Source: Arcticibacter sp045629565
GTDB lineage: Bacteria; Bacteroidota; Bacteroidia; Sphingobacteriales; Sphingobacteriaceae
Direction of reading: 5' to 3'
DNA: 64,000 bases
Assembly: GCF_045629565.1 (NCBI RefSeq)
Contig: NZ_JAZQRL010000037.1
Location: 8,026-72,025 of the forward strand
Position 1 is the first letter of the stretch. Each line of letters begins with the position of its first letter. Below are positions 36,048-44,213 of this stretch, one piece after another. The translations under genes were made by a program, and so were the position numbers. Under the pieces are notes generated by a model that ran no database searches, was not told the origin of the DNA, and saw nothing but the letters and a program-made list of their open reading frames with translations.

Positions 36048-36944
36048 TCAAAATGTCCAGTTAATTCCTTTTTTTAAATATTGGAGGGTCTTTTTCTCTT
36101 CAGATCCATCCTCGGGAACGTGATTATACGCCCAGTTCGCCTGGGGTGGCAAACTCATCAGAATCGATTCAATACGGCCGTTTGTCTCCAGCCCGAACTT
36201 CGTGCCGGCATCATATACCAGGTTAAATTCGGCGTACCGTCCGCGACGTATGTATTGCCACTGCTTTTGCTTTTCTGTAAACACCTGATACCGGTGCCGC
36301 TCCACAAGTTCCTTGTAGATGGGCACGAATGCACGTCCGACAGCTTTCGAAAACTCAAAGATAGACTCCCAGGTAATACCTGCGTTATCGGGATTTAAAC
36401 GGTCGTAAAAAATCCCACCTATTCCTCTGGTTTCGTCCCTGTGCTTAATGTAAAAGTAATTGTCTGCCCAGGTTTTGAATTTGTAATAGAATTCCTGGCT
36501 GAATTGATCGCATACACCCTTTATGTATTCATGAAAGAATCTGGCATCGTCCTGATAAACATAATGCGGTGTCACGTCGATTCCCCCACCAAACCAACGA
36601 ATGTCATCGTTCATTTCAAAATACCTGATGTTCATGTGGATGATCGGTATCAGCGGATGACTCGGGTGTATGACAATGGAAACACCTGTTGCAAAAAAGT
36701 CACTTGAGTTAACTTTCAACGAAGCTTTTACCACTTCGGGTAACTGACCGAATACTGCGGAAAAGTTTACTCCACCTTTTTCTATAATGGTACCGTTCTG
36801 TATAATCCGGGTTCTTCCTCCCCCGCCTCCCTGGCGTGACCATACTTCTTCTTCGAATTTTCCTGATGTATCAAGAAGCTCCAGACCCTCACAAATTTCA
36901 TTTTGAATAATCTGGTATTGGGCAGAAATCTCTTCTTTTGTCAT
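36048..36944 (-). CDS. hemF: Oxygen-dependent coproporphyrinogen III oxidase
   Basis: 298 residues, full length. Family marks: SRQGGGGGRTRIIQNG, HMNIRYFEMNDDIRWFGGGI followed by DVTPHYVYQDD, YIKHRDETRGIGGIFYD, and RRGRYAEFNLVYDAGTKFGL. Reaction by family: oxidative decarboxylation of coproporphyrinogen III to protoporphyrinogen IX using O2, in haem synthesis. Its presence implies aerobic life and supplies haem for the haem oxygenase later in the window. Upstream lies an 18-base-pair perfect hairpin; the 162 bases between its stop and gyrA show no clear element. Confidence 0.97.
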   Translation of the reverse strand: MTKEEISAQYQIIQNEICEGLELLDTSGKFEEEVWSRQGGGGGRTRIIQNGTIIEKGGVNFSAVFGQLPEVVKASLKVNSSDFFATGVSIVIHPSHPLIPIIHMNIRYFEMNDDIRWFGGGIDVTPHYVYQDDARFFHEYIKGVCDQFSQEFYYKFKTWADNYFYIKHRDETRGIGGIFYDRLNPDNAGITWESIFEFSKAVGRAFVPIYKELVERHRYQVFTEKQKQWQYIRRGRYAEFNLVYDAGTKFGLETNGRIESILMSLPPQANWAYNHVPEDGSEEKKTLQYLKKGINWTF

Positions 36945-36954
36945 TTTTCACTTG

Positions 36955-36997
36955 TTTAAATTTGCATGTTGCAAGTAACGCAACATGCAAATTTAAA
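36955..36997. terminator. Perfect 18-bp hairpin between the DUF2911 gene and hemF
   Basis: Arms 36955-36972 and 36980-36997 (TTTAAATTTGCATGTTGC and its complement) with a 7-base loop, in the 73-base gap between two same-strand genes. It begins about 20 bases after the DUF2911 stop and ends 10 bases before the hemF start. It may end the upstream transcript or act as a hemF leader element. Confidence 0.65.
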
Positions 36998-37017
36998 ATT
37001 ATAATTGCAGATCCTGT

Positions 37018-37539
37018 CTATTTAATGGTAACAGGCACTTCCATATTCTCCCATTGAAGTGCAAATCCGTTCTTCGTAATGACGTAGGCCAGCTGTTCTT
37101 TAGAAGCGGATACTTTCTTTGGTTTTACCGATACTCGTAACGCATCCTGGCCTTCCTCATATTTGTACGCCCCCCATTGGTCAGACGTTTTATTAAATAT
37201 CACTGTCCAGTTAAGCGCAGTCGGTATCATGAAAAGAGCATAGCTTCCAGCAGCCAGGGGTTTGCCCTCCACGCGGATATCCTCGCTGGTGGTAAAAATC
37301 GTGGCTTTATTAGCTCCGGCTCTCCAAACCTTATCAAACGGCACCAGCTCTCCCCAGATTTTACGCCCTTTAACAGATGGGCTGCTGTATTTAATTTCAA
37401 TCGTGGCTTTCCCTACTTTAGCAGTCACGCTGTCAGCAGGGCTCGCTACCGGCTTTGCCTGCCCGTTAACGCCTTTAACTGAAAATAAAAGAGCACATAC
37501 AACAAAAGTGAATGTGCCTAAAACTCCTGTCTTTTTCAT
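37018..37539 (-). CDS. DUF2911 domain exported protein
   Basis: 173 residues. Signal peptide (TFVVCALLFSVKGVNGQ), then the DUF2911 pattern: IEIKYSSPSVKGRKIWGELV, FDKVWRAGANKATIFTTS, AAGSYALFMIP and WTVIFNKTSDQWGAYKY. The family is common in Bacteroidota, usually periplasmic, with no known reaction. It stands alone on the minus strand. The 142 bases before it, shared with the divergent DUF4442 gene, show no clear promoter. Confidence 0.88.
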   Translation of the reverse strand: MKKTGVLGTFTFVVCALLFSVKGVNGQAKPVASPADSVTAKVGKATIEIKYSSPSVKGRKIWGELVPFDKVWRAGANKATIFTTSEDIRVEGKPLAAGSYALFMIPTALNWTVIFNKTSDQWGAYKYEEGQDALRVSVKPKKVSASKEQLAYVITKNGFALQWENMEVPVTIK

Positions 37540-37681
37540 TGTTTTTCTGGATTATTATGATTTAGTATTTCATACAAGATAGATTAATTTTTCGCCGCCC
37601 ACAAACAAATCTATTTTGGATCGGTAACATCTATGCATACAGATTATGCTTAGTTTAGCAAAATTTCTGATATTCGTTTAA

Positions 37682-38161
37682 ATGCTGGTATCTGAAAACT
37701 TGCTCAAGTGGGCCATGCGACTCTATCCGCCGATGCTCTTTCAACGCATCTGGGTGAAGAGGTTTCATCCTGGCTTCCGGGGAGTAGAAGTTAAGGTTTT
37801 CAAGAGCGTTTTCAATATTAACTATAACAAGTCAATCTTCGGCGGGACTATCTATGCCGCCGCAGACCCCTTTTATGCGGTTCTATTCTATCAGCTGATG
37901 CGCCGAAGAGGATACAGAATAATTGCTTGGCAAAAAGCAGCTGAAATTTTTTATCTGAAGCCCGGAAGGTCAGATTTATATTTTAAAATCGATATCAGCG
38001 TTGAAGAAATAAATCACATTTGTTCTCTGATCGAGACCGATGGAAAGGCAGAGCATCGTTGCACGCTGGAAATAAAAGACAGTGAAGGCGATGTAATTGC
38101 ACGGGTTTCCAATCTCGTATATATACGGAAGCTGGATTCCCCAAAGTACCCAAAGCTATGA
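37682..38161 (+). CDS. DUF4442 (hotdog-fold thioesterase-like) protein
   Basis: 159 residues. Pattern of DUF4442 proteins: NLLKWAMRLYPPMLFQRIWV, YNKSIFGGTIYAAADPFYAV and WQKAAEIFYLKPGRSDLY. The family adopts the hotdog fold of acyl-CoA thioesterases, but the substrate is unknown and the usual catalytic Asp/Glu cannot be fixed by eye. Its stop overlaps the start of the AlbA-domain gene by 4 bases (ATGA), which suggests translational coupling. Confidence 0.8.
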   Translation: MLVSENLLKWAMRLYPPMLFQRIWVKRFHPGFRGVEVKVFKSVFNINYNKSIFGGTIYAAADPFYAVLFYQLMRRRGYRIIAWQKAAEIFYLKPGRSDLYFKIDISVEEINHICSLIETDGKAEHRCTLEIKDSEGDVIARVSNLVYIRKLDSPKYPKL

Positions 38162-38799
38162 ACAGAATCAGACCACATCATATAAAGCAAATGATTTTTG
38201 GAGGAGAAAACATGGTCGTCGATTTCAAAAAGACAATAACCTCCTGTTCAAAAATTTCTAAAACACTTGTTGCTTTTGCCAATAATAAGGGCGGTAAGCT
38301 TTTAATAGGCGTTGCTGATAATGGCCTGGTTAAAGGGGTCAGATCAGAAGACGAAGAGAAATATATGATCACTAAAGCCGCTACTTACTTTTGCAGACCC
38401 ATGGTCGACGTAGCGTTTGAAGAAGTATACGTCGACAACAAACTCGTATTAGTGGCGGATGTTAAGGAAAGCGAGACCAAACCGCATTACTCATTAGGAG
38501 ACGATAATAAATGGTGGGTATATGTCAGAGTCAAAGACAAGAGCTTACTGGCCAGTAAAATAGTTGTTGACGTGCTCAGGGCCAGTCAGCGCGAATCGGG
38601 TGTGCTGATCGAATACTCCGAAAAAGAGCGGGCGCTATTACAATATCTCGACGTCAATGAGCGCATATCTGCCAGAGACTCAAGCAAACTCTTGAATTTG
38701 CCCCGAAGACGCACGCAGAAGCTTCTTGTAACGCTTGTTCTATCTGGTGTTATCCGATTACACACAACCGATACAGAGGAATATTATACAGCTTCATGA
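38158..38799 (+). CDS. AlbA_2/Schlafen-like putative DNA-binding protein with C-terminal winged helix
   Basis: 213 residues. Schlafen AlbA_2 domain at about residues 15-140: ENMVVDFKKTITSC, KTLVAFANNKGGKLLIGVAD, DNKWWVYVRVKDKSLLAS. The C-terminal 60 residues (ALLQYLDVNERISARDSSKL then LPRRRTQKLLVTLVLSGVI) look like a winged helix. The start overlaps the previous stop. The ATG at 38212 has a good Shine-Dalgarno-like GGAGGAG before it, but starting there would cut the GGEN part of the domain, so 38158 is preferred. Probably a nucleic-acid-binding regulator; no known target. Confidence 0.78.
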   Translation: MNRIRPHHIKQMIFGGENMVVDFKKTITSCSKISKTLVAFANNKGGKLLIGVADNGLVKGVRSEDEEKYMITKAATYFCRPMVDVAFEEVYVDNKLVLVADVKESETKPHYSLGDDNKWWVYVRVKDKSLLASKIVVDVLRASQRESGVLIEYSEKERALLQYLDVNERISARDSSKLLNLPRRRTQKLLVTLVLSGVIRLHTTDTEEYYTAS

Positions 38800-38800
38800 A

Positions 38801-39175
38801 TCAGGCAGCAAGCTGATGATTAACTTTTGATATCAGATAGTAGATATCGAAAGGTTTGGCGATAAAGTCGTCGGGTGCTCCCGGCTGATTAAGTAAGCTC
38901 ATCAGATCATGTGTAGCGGAAATCATTATCACCGGAATATCACTAAAAAACCGGTTCTTCTTGAGTGCACGGCATATCTCCCGTCCATCGAGATCATCCA
39001 GCATCACATCGAGTAATATTAAGTCGGGATGCATCTTCTCCACCGTATCAAACACCTTCCTTCCATCAGAGATGGTTACCACCTCATACCCCTCAAACGA
39101 TAGTATCTCATTCAGTATATCTAAAATCGCAGGGTTATCATCTATCGCCAAAATTCGCTTTCCCATAGTGACCAA
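38801..39175 (-). CDS. Single-domain response regulator (receiver only)
   Basis: 124 residues, only a receiver domain. Acidic pair in LAIDDNPAILDIL, phospho-acceptor Asp56 in DLILLDVMLDDLDG, the Thr/Ser position in IPVIMISATHD and the Lys in DFIAKPFDIYYL. No output domain, so a CheY-like relay. The fourth codon (39166, MGKRIL) is an alternative start. It ends one base from the convergent AlbA gene; no kinase gene is adjacent, so its partner lies elsewhere. Confidence 0.9.
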   Translation of the reverse strand: MVTMGKRILAIDDNPAILDILNEILSFEGYEVVTISDGRKVFDTVEKMHPDLILLDVMLDDLDGREICRALKKNRFFSDIPVIMISATHDLMSLLNQPGAPDDFIAKPFDIYYLISKVNHQLAA

Positions 39176-39258
39176 TACTAACCAACATGCATGCCAATCT
39201 TTTCAAAATAAACTCGTTACCTAATACATTTCCTTAAAATAAACGGGCTTATTCCAGA

Positions 39259-39314
39259 ACGGCATACACAATATGTACAGAAAAAAGAACTTTATGTACC
39301 ATTGTGTACGCCGT
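39259..39314. repeat. Imperfect inverted repeat between surE and the receiver gene
   Basis: ACGGCATACACAAT (39259-39272) pairs with ATTGTGTACGCCGT (39301-39314), 13 of 14 positions, around a 28-base spacer that itself holds ATGTACA and ATGTACC. It lies in the 168-base gap downstream of surE and upstream of the receiver gene, both on the minus strand. It could be a terminator for surE or an operator for the receiver gene. A second small hairpin (39328-39334 with 39339-39345) touches the surE stop. Confidence 0.45.
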
Positions 39315-39343
39315 AACTTAATCTATAAACGTATATAAATACG

Positions 39344-40084
39344 TTAAATCGGCAAATTATGGCTTTGAAGTGCCTTCGCCAGTTCCGCTTCGTTGGTGAG
39401 GTCAAGCCTCAAAGGCGTGATCGAAACAAAATTGTTTTCAACCGCCCATCGGTCGGTTCCTTCTTCCGCCGGCTCTAGTGGCGATACGGTAAACCAATAG
39501 TGCTTTCTGCCTAATGGATCTTGCCCGGGTATAATAGTGCCGTCATATAGGCGAACCGACTGCCTCGTATATCTCATGCCCTGAGGGTTTTCGGGGAAGT
39601 TTACATTGAATAGTGCCAGCTTTGGATCCTCCAGGAGTAAAGCCAGCGTTTTTTCAACGAACGGCTCCAACTTTCTAAAATCAGGCTCTGTCTTTCCAAC
39701 AGGCGTGCTGAAGGCGATACCCTTGATCCCGAAAAGTACCGCTTGTTTCGCTGCCGCCAGCGTTCCTGAATGCCACATGCCGTTTCCCAGGTTTGGCCCC
39801 ATGTTGATGCCTGATAAAACAACATCAGTTTTCGACCATAGGTGTGTTCCTAAGGCAACGCAATCCGCTGGTGTTCCATTTACTCTGTAAGCCTCTATTC
39901 CAGGAAATTCGATGGGAGACTTTTTATAGCTTAGCGGTCTGGAATGGGTAACAGCATGTCCCATAGAAGATTGTTCAACGTCTGGTGCAACAACTCTTAC
40001 TTCCCCAAACTTTTGTGCGATACGTGCTAGCGCGGCGATTCCGGGGCTATAGATCCCATCATCATTTGTTATTAATATCCTCAT
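39344..40084 (-). CDS. surE: 5'/3'-nucleotidase SurE
   Basis: 246 residues. Metal-binding Asp8-Asp9 (ILITNDDGIYSPG), Ser in APDVEQSSMGHAVT, Asn in LSGINMGPNLGNGMWHSGT; the family is recognised with ease. Reaction: removal of phosphate from nucleoside monophosphates, linked to stationary-phase survival. An AGGAGG at 40096-40101 on the minus strand lies 11 bases before the ATG, one of few Shine-Dalgarno sites in the window. Divergent from the lipid kinase. Confidence 0.95.
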   Translation of the reverse strand: MRILITNDDGIYSPGIAALARIAQKFGEVRVVAPDVEQSSMGHAVTHSRPLSYKKSPIEFPGIEAYRVNGTPADCVALGTHLWSKTDVVLSGINMGPNLGNGMWHSGTLAAAKQAVLFGIKGIAFSTPVGKTEPDFRKLEPFVEKTLALLLEDPKLALFNVNFPENPQGMRYTRQSVRLYDGTIIPGQDPLGRKHYWFTVSPLEPAEEGTDRWAVENNFVSITPLRLDLTNEAELAKALQSHNLPI

Positions 40085-40163
40085 ATATAAATATTCCTCC
40101 TAAGTGCCAACCAAAAAAGCCCTATCATGTTTGAATTAGATAGAATTCGCATGAAAACCATAC

Positions 40164-41069
40164 ATGAAGACAGCAAAACTAGTGCATAATCCAGACGCTG
40201 GAGATGAATCTCACAGCAAGAAGAAACTAATCAGACTGATAGAGTCTGCGGGATATGATTGCATCTACCAATCCTCAAAAAATAAAAGCTTACTCAGAAG
40301 AATTGAAAAGGAAGTCGATTTTCTGATCGTTGCAGGAGGAGATGGCACGGTTCGTACCGTTGTAAAAAAGCTGCTTGAGCGGAGCCTCTTGGATAAGAGG
40401 TATCCTATTGCTGTACTGCCTATGGGAACGGCGAATAATATATCGGCGAGCCTTGGATTAGATGCAGATCAGAAAACCATAATCAGCTCCTGGACAAGGT
40501 GCAACCTCCGGCAGTTGGACGTAGGGAAGATTGAAGATTTCGCTCCCGCAAACTTCTTCGTTGAAGGAATGGGCTTTGGCGTCTTTCCCCGGCTTATTAA
40601 AGATATGAAAGAAGTTGACCCTTCGTCGATCGATACGCCAAAAAAGAGCCTCGGTGTGGCTCGGGAGAAACTGCATGATATAGTACAAACCTACGAAGCA
40701 AAATTTTGCCATATCGAGGCGGATGGGCGTGACTATTCAGGAAATTACCTGATGGTAGAGCTGATGAATATCGCATCGATAGGTCCTAATCTTGTTTTAG
40801 CTCCTATGGCCGATCCGGGTGACGGTTTTTTTGAATTGATACTTATTGCCGACAGCCAAAAGGATGAATTTATTTCCTACATAGAAGACAAACAGAAAGG
40901 AAAGGAAGGAATGATAGATGCCCAGGTGATAAAAGCGAAGAATGTAACCTTTAAATGGGAGGGCAAACTCGCCCATATCGACGATAACCTGATCTTTATG
41001 GAAAAAGGTCAGAAATTAAAAATTGAAATGTTGCAGGGAGTGCTTGATTTTCTTGTACTGCCTTCTTAA
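40164..41069 (+). CDS. Diacylglycerol kinase-like lipid kinase
   Basis: 301 residues. The nucleotide-binding GGDGTVRTVV motif sits at about residues 57-66, with LVHNPDAG at the N-terminus and LPMGTANNISASLGL, typical of the DagK/YegS/sphingosine-kinase-like fold. The second domain (ANFFVEGMGFGVFPRLIKD, LAPMADPGDGFFELILI) binds lipid. The substrate could be diacylglycerol or, in this group that makes sphingolipids, a long-chain base (inference). Monocistronic, followed by a strong terminator. Confidence 0.88.
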   Translation: MKTAKLVHNPDAGDESHSKKKLIRLIESAGYDCIYQSSKNKSLLRRIEKEVDFLIVAGGDGTVRTVVKKLLERSLLDKRYPIAVLPMGTANNISASLGLDADQKTIISSWTRCNLRQLDVGKIEDFAPANFFVEGMGFGVFPRLIKDMKEVDPSSIDTPKKSLGVAREKLHDIVQTYEAKFCHIEADGRDYSGNYLMVELMNIASIGPNLVLAPMADPGDGFFELILIADSQKDEFISYIEDKQKGKEGMIDAQVIKAKNVTFKWEGKLAHIDDNLIFMEKGQKLKIEMLQGVLDFLVLPS

Positions 41070-41100
41070 TAAAAAAGCCGCTCTCAGAGCGGCTTTTTTA
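41070..41100. terminator. Bidirectional terminator between the lipid kinase and pnp
   Basis: Perfect 14-base arms (TAAAAAAGCCGCTC, 41070-41083, and its complement, 41087-41100) with a 3-base loop; six A and six T at the ends give U-runs both ways. It serves the convergent genes on each side. Confidence 0.92.
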
Positions 41101-41108
41101 TATTTATT

Positions 41109-43268
41109 TTACTGAGGTTTTTCAGAAGAAGCAGGCTTCTTATCATCTCTCGGAGGACGAGGTAATAAAGCTTTTCTTGAAAGTTTTAGTTTACCTTGCT
41201 TGTCAACCTCAAGAAGTTTAACTCTTACTTCATCTCCAACCTGGAAAATGCCGTCCATCGATTCGTAACGTTTCCAGTCTATTTCCGAAATATGCAGAAG
41301 ACCATCTTTGCCCGGCATAATCTCAACGAATGCACCGAAAGGCATGATTGACTTCACCTTACCTTCATAGATCTCACCAACATCCGGCTTAGCAACAATG
41401 CTTTTGATACGCTTTACAGCTTTATCGATAGCATCTTTTCCTGGCGCGAAGATACTGATAACTCCCTGATTGTCTTTTTCTTCAATAGTGATCGTCGTAT
41501 TCGTCTCGCGCTGCATCTCCTGGATGATCTTTCCGCCGGGTCCGATTACAGCACCAATAAATTCTTTATCAATTCTCAGTACTTCAATTCTTGGAGCATG
41601 TGGCTTAAGCTCAGGGTTAGGTTCAGCAAGCGTCTTCTTGATCTCGTTTAAAATGTGAAGGCGTCCCTCTTTAGACTGCTCTAAAGCGGCGCTTAATACT
41701 TCCCATCTCAATCCGTTGATTTTCAAATCCATCTGGCAAGCTACAATACCTTTATCAGTACCTGTAACCTTAAAGTCCATATCACCCAGGTGATCTTCAT
41801 CTCCTAAGATGTCAGAAAGAACTGCATATTTACCGGTTTTCTCATCCGTGATCAGTCCCATAGCAATACCTGAAACTGGCGACTTAAGCTTTACACCAGC
41901 ATCCATGAGTGCCAGCGTAGCTGCACACACAGTTGCCATAGAAGAAGATCCGTTAGATTCAAGGATATCCGAAACTACACGAACAGTGTATGGATTCTCC
42001 TCGTCAGGAGGCATTACCTTTTTCAGTGAACGTTGAGCCAGGTTGCCATGACCAATTTCACGACGTCCCGCTCCGCGGTTAGGTCTCACCTCTCCTGTCG
42101 AAAATCCAGGGAAGTTATAATGAAGAATAAATTTCTGGTAACCATTAAAGAAAGCACCGTCAATCATCTGCTCATCAAGCTTGGTGCCCAAAGTAACAGA
42201 TGTCAAAGACTGCGTTTCACCACGTGTGAACACGGCAGAACCATGTGCAGCAGGTAGATATCCTACCTCGCTCCAGATCGGACGAACGGTACGTACATCA
42301 CGACCATCTAAACGAATACCTTCATCAAGAATAAGGTTACGTACAGCGTCATATTGTACATCATGGAAATATTTCTTGGCCAGCGACTTCGTAATATCAT
42401 CGGCATCTTCTCCAAGAGAAGCAACAAATAAATCCTGAATTTCCGCAAACTTATCAGAACGCTCATGTTTAGACACTCCTGACTTCGCTACTTCATAGAC
42501 TTTCTCGTATGTCTCAGCAAACACACGCTCTCTCAACTCTGGATTGCTGTGTTCATGAGAGTAAACCCGCTTTTCAGTTTTTCCAGCTTCTACAGTCATT
42601 TCTTTCTGTACCTGTACCTGGATTTTGATCGCACGGTGGGCAAACTCGATCGCTTCGATCATCTCTTCTTCCGAGATTTCGTTAGCTTCTCCCTCAACCA
42701 TCGTAATGTCATTCTCAGAGCCCGCAACGATAAAATCGAGAGACGCACGAGTTAAGTCACTTAGATAAGGATTGATCACTAACTGGCCATCTATCTTCGC
42801 TACGCGTACTTCTGAAATTGGACCGTTAAACGGAATGTCGGAAACAGAAAGAGCAGCCGAAGCAGCAAGACCTGCAAGGCAATCCGGCATAATATTCGTA
42901 TCAGCCGAGATCAATGAAATCATTACCTGCGTGTCGGCATGGTAATCTTCCGGGAACATCGGGCGTAATGCGCGATCTACTAAACGGGAGATCAGGACTT
43001 CATAATCAGATAAGCGGGCTTCACGACGCAGGAAACCTCCTGGAATACGTCCCGTTGCGGCATATTTTTCTTGATAGTCTACTGATAATGGAAGAAAGTC
43101 AACACCTTCTTTAGCATTTTTTGATGATACTACAGTAGCCAAAAGCATGGTATCACCCATTTTAACTACTACAGAACCGTCGGCTTGCTTGGCTAGTTTA
43201 CCCGATTCAATTTCGATTATGCGACCATCGCCTAAATCGAAAGACTTTTTAATTAGATTGTAACTCAT
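41109..43268 (-). CDS. pnp: Polynucleotide phosphorylase
   Basis: 719 residues. Two RNase PH domains; the active second one carries FNFPGFSTGEVRPNRGAGRR-like residues, DILESNGSSSMATVCAATLA and ILGDEDHLGDMDFKVTGTD. They are followed by a KH domain (FIGAVIGPGGKIIQEMQ) and an S1 domain (GEIYEGKVKSIMPFGAFVEI). Role: phosphate-dependent 3'-5' RNA decay. It lies downstream of rpsO on the same strand, the classic order, but a terminator and a new -7 box separate the two. Length and domains are complete. Confidence 0.97.
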   Translation of the reverse strand: MSYNLIKKSFDLGDGRIIEIESGKLAKQADGSVVVKMGDTMLLATVVSSKNAKEGVDFLPLSVDYQEKYAATGRIPGGFLRREARLSDYEVLISRLVDRALRPMFPEDYHADTQVMISLISADTNIMPDCLAGLAASAALSVSDIPFNGPISEVRVAKIDGQLVINPYLSDLTRASLDFIVAGSENDITMVEGEANEISEEEMIEAIEFAHRAIKIQVQVQKEMTVEAGKTEKRVYSHEHSNPELRERVFAETYEKVYEVAKSGVSKHERSDKFAEIQDLFVASLGEDADDITKSLAKKYFHDVQYDAVRNLILDEGIRLDGRDVRTVRPIWSEVGYLPAAHGSAVFTRGETQSLTSVTLGTKLDEQMIDGAFFNGYQKFILHYNFPGFSTGEVRPNRGAGRREIGHGNLAQRSLKKVMPPDEENPYTVRVVSDILESNGSSSMATVCAATLALMDAGVKLKSPVSGIAMGLITDEKTGKYAVLSDILGDEDHLGDMDFKVTGTDKGIVACQMDLKINGLRWEVLSAALEQSKEGRLHILNEIKKTLAEPNPELKPHAPRIEVLRIDKEFIGAVIGPGGKIIQEMQRETNTTITIEEKDNQGVISIFAPGKDAIDKAVKRIKSIVAKPDVGEIYEGKVKSIMPFGAFVEIMPGKDGLLHISEIDWKRYESMDGIFQVGDEVRVKLLEVDKQGKLKLSRKALLPRPPRDDKKPASSEKPQ

Positions 43269-43334
43269 TTTATCGTCATTGCAATGTACTCTTCCTCTTT
43301 GAAGTACATTTGAATGTATTTATTTTATTTGATG

Positions 43335-43342
43335 CAAAAATA
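43335..43342 (-). promoter_or_regulatory. Candidate -7 box for pnp
   Basis: On the minus strand TATTTTTG, exact TAnnTTTG, about 67 bases before the pnp start and just after the rpsO terminator. No good -33 TTTG at 19 bases. Suggests pnp has its own promoter. Confidence 0.4.
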
Positions 43343-43348
43343 AAATAA

Positions 43349-43380
43349 AAAAAGCCATTCGCATCAACGAACGGCTTTTT
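43349..43380 (-). terminator. Rho-independent terminator of rpsO
   Basis: On the minus strand the 13-base stem AAAAAGCCGTTCG pairs with CGAATGGCTTTTT (one G-U pair) around a 6-base loop, followed by further T. It starts 18 bases after the rpsO stop. Confidence 0.88.
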
Positions 43381-43397
43381 AATTTCTGGATGATGAA

Positions 43398-43676
43398 TTA
43401 TTTGATGATATCTCTTAATTCAAGAGCTTTAATGATCGCACGGTAGCGGTTAATATCTTTCTTAAACAAATAAGCAAGTAATGCCCGACGCTTTCCTACT
43501 AATTTTTGAAGTGCTAACTGAGTAGAAAAATCCTTTCTGTTTTTCTTCAAATGCCCGGTTAAATGAGCGATACGAGTAGTAAATAATGCAACCTGTCCTT
43601 CAGCAGAACCTGTATCAGTTGCCCCTTTTCCATGTTTGGCAAAAATCTCTGCCTTGTTTTCTTTACTTAAATACAT
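43398..43676 (-). CDS. rpsO: 30S ribosomal protein S15
   Basis: 92 residues, the usual size for the phylum. S15 marks: GSAEGQVALFTTRIAHLTGH, LKKNRKDFSTQLALQKLVGK and RRALLAYLFKKDINRYRAII. Binds 16S rRNA and the bridge to the large subunit. Followed by a terminator and then pnp, the common neighbour; S15 in many bacteria represses its own mRNA, but no such fold was tested here. Confidence 0.98.
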   Translation of the reverse strand: MYLSKENKAEIFAKHGKGATDTGSAEGQVALFTTRIAHLTGHLKKNRKDFSTQLALQKLVGKRRALLAYLFKKDINRYRAIIKALELRDIIK

Positions 43677-43722
43677 TACCTGAATAATATTAAAGCGTTA
43701 TAAATTTTTGTGAATAATCCCG

Positions 43723-43730
43723 CAAAGGTA
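43723..43730 (-). promoter_or_regulatory. Candidate -7 box for rpsO
   Basis: On the minus strand TACCTTTG, exact TAnnTTTG, 47 bases before the rpsO start. A TTG at 43752-43754 on the minus strand is 21 bases further upstream, near the expected -33 place. Confidence 0.5.
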
Positions 43731-43790
43731 GGATTATTATATGTCAAAAACCAATATTTTAACCAATTTTGCCCGTAAATAAATCCTTAT

Positions 43791-44213
43791 ATGCACCACA
43801 AGCGTCCTTATAGCAAATTTCAAACTGAATTTAAAGTTAGGCCGGATGATATAGATATGTTTAATCATGTCCATAACAGCACCTATTTCGATTATGTTCT
43901 TGCTGCTCGTTACGAACAGATGGAAACTCATTATAATATGCCAATGGAAGAGTTTCTTAAACAAGGATTCGGATGGGTAGTTAAGACAGCCTATGTCGAT
44001 TACAAACGTCCCTTGACTCTTGGCGATTCCTTTATCGTAGAGACAGGTATCAGCGAGCTTCAGGAGCGCGGATGCAAAGTTAGCTTTACCATTAAAAATA
44101 AAAAAACAAATAAAATCTGCTGTGACGGCTGGTTTGACTACGTCCTGATCGAAATTAAGTCAGGACGTAGCGCCAAAGTCACTCAGGAGATGCTCGAGCG
44201 GTACTCTATTTGA
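43791..44213 (+). CDS. Acyl-CoA thioesterase, 4-hydroxybenzoyl-CoA type
   Basis: 140 residues, single hotdog domain. The motif VRPDDIDMFNHVHNSTYFDY holds the catalytic Asp region and the HN pair, followed by VDYKRPLTLGDSFIVETGIS. The family hydrolyses acyl-CoA thioesters; the natural substrate is not readable. Its last 8 bases overlap the end of the convergent ddl gene. Unlike the other thioesterase at 47142 it stands alone. Confidence 0.85.
   Translation: MHHKRPYSKFQTEFKVRPDDIDMFNHVHNSTYFDYVLAARYEQMETHYNMPMEEFLKQGFGWVVKTAYVDYKRPLTLGDSFIVETGISELQERGCKVSFTIKNKKTNKICCDGWFDYVLIEIKSGRSAKVTQEMLERYSI

Noticed and set aside
38178..38372. Minus-strand frame across the AlbA gene start
   Set aside because: Shadow of the AlbA domain; no start context.
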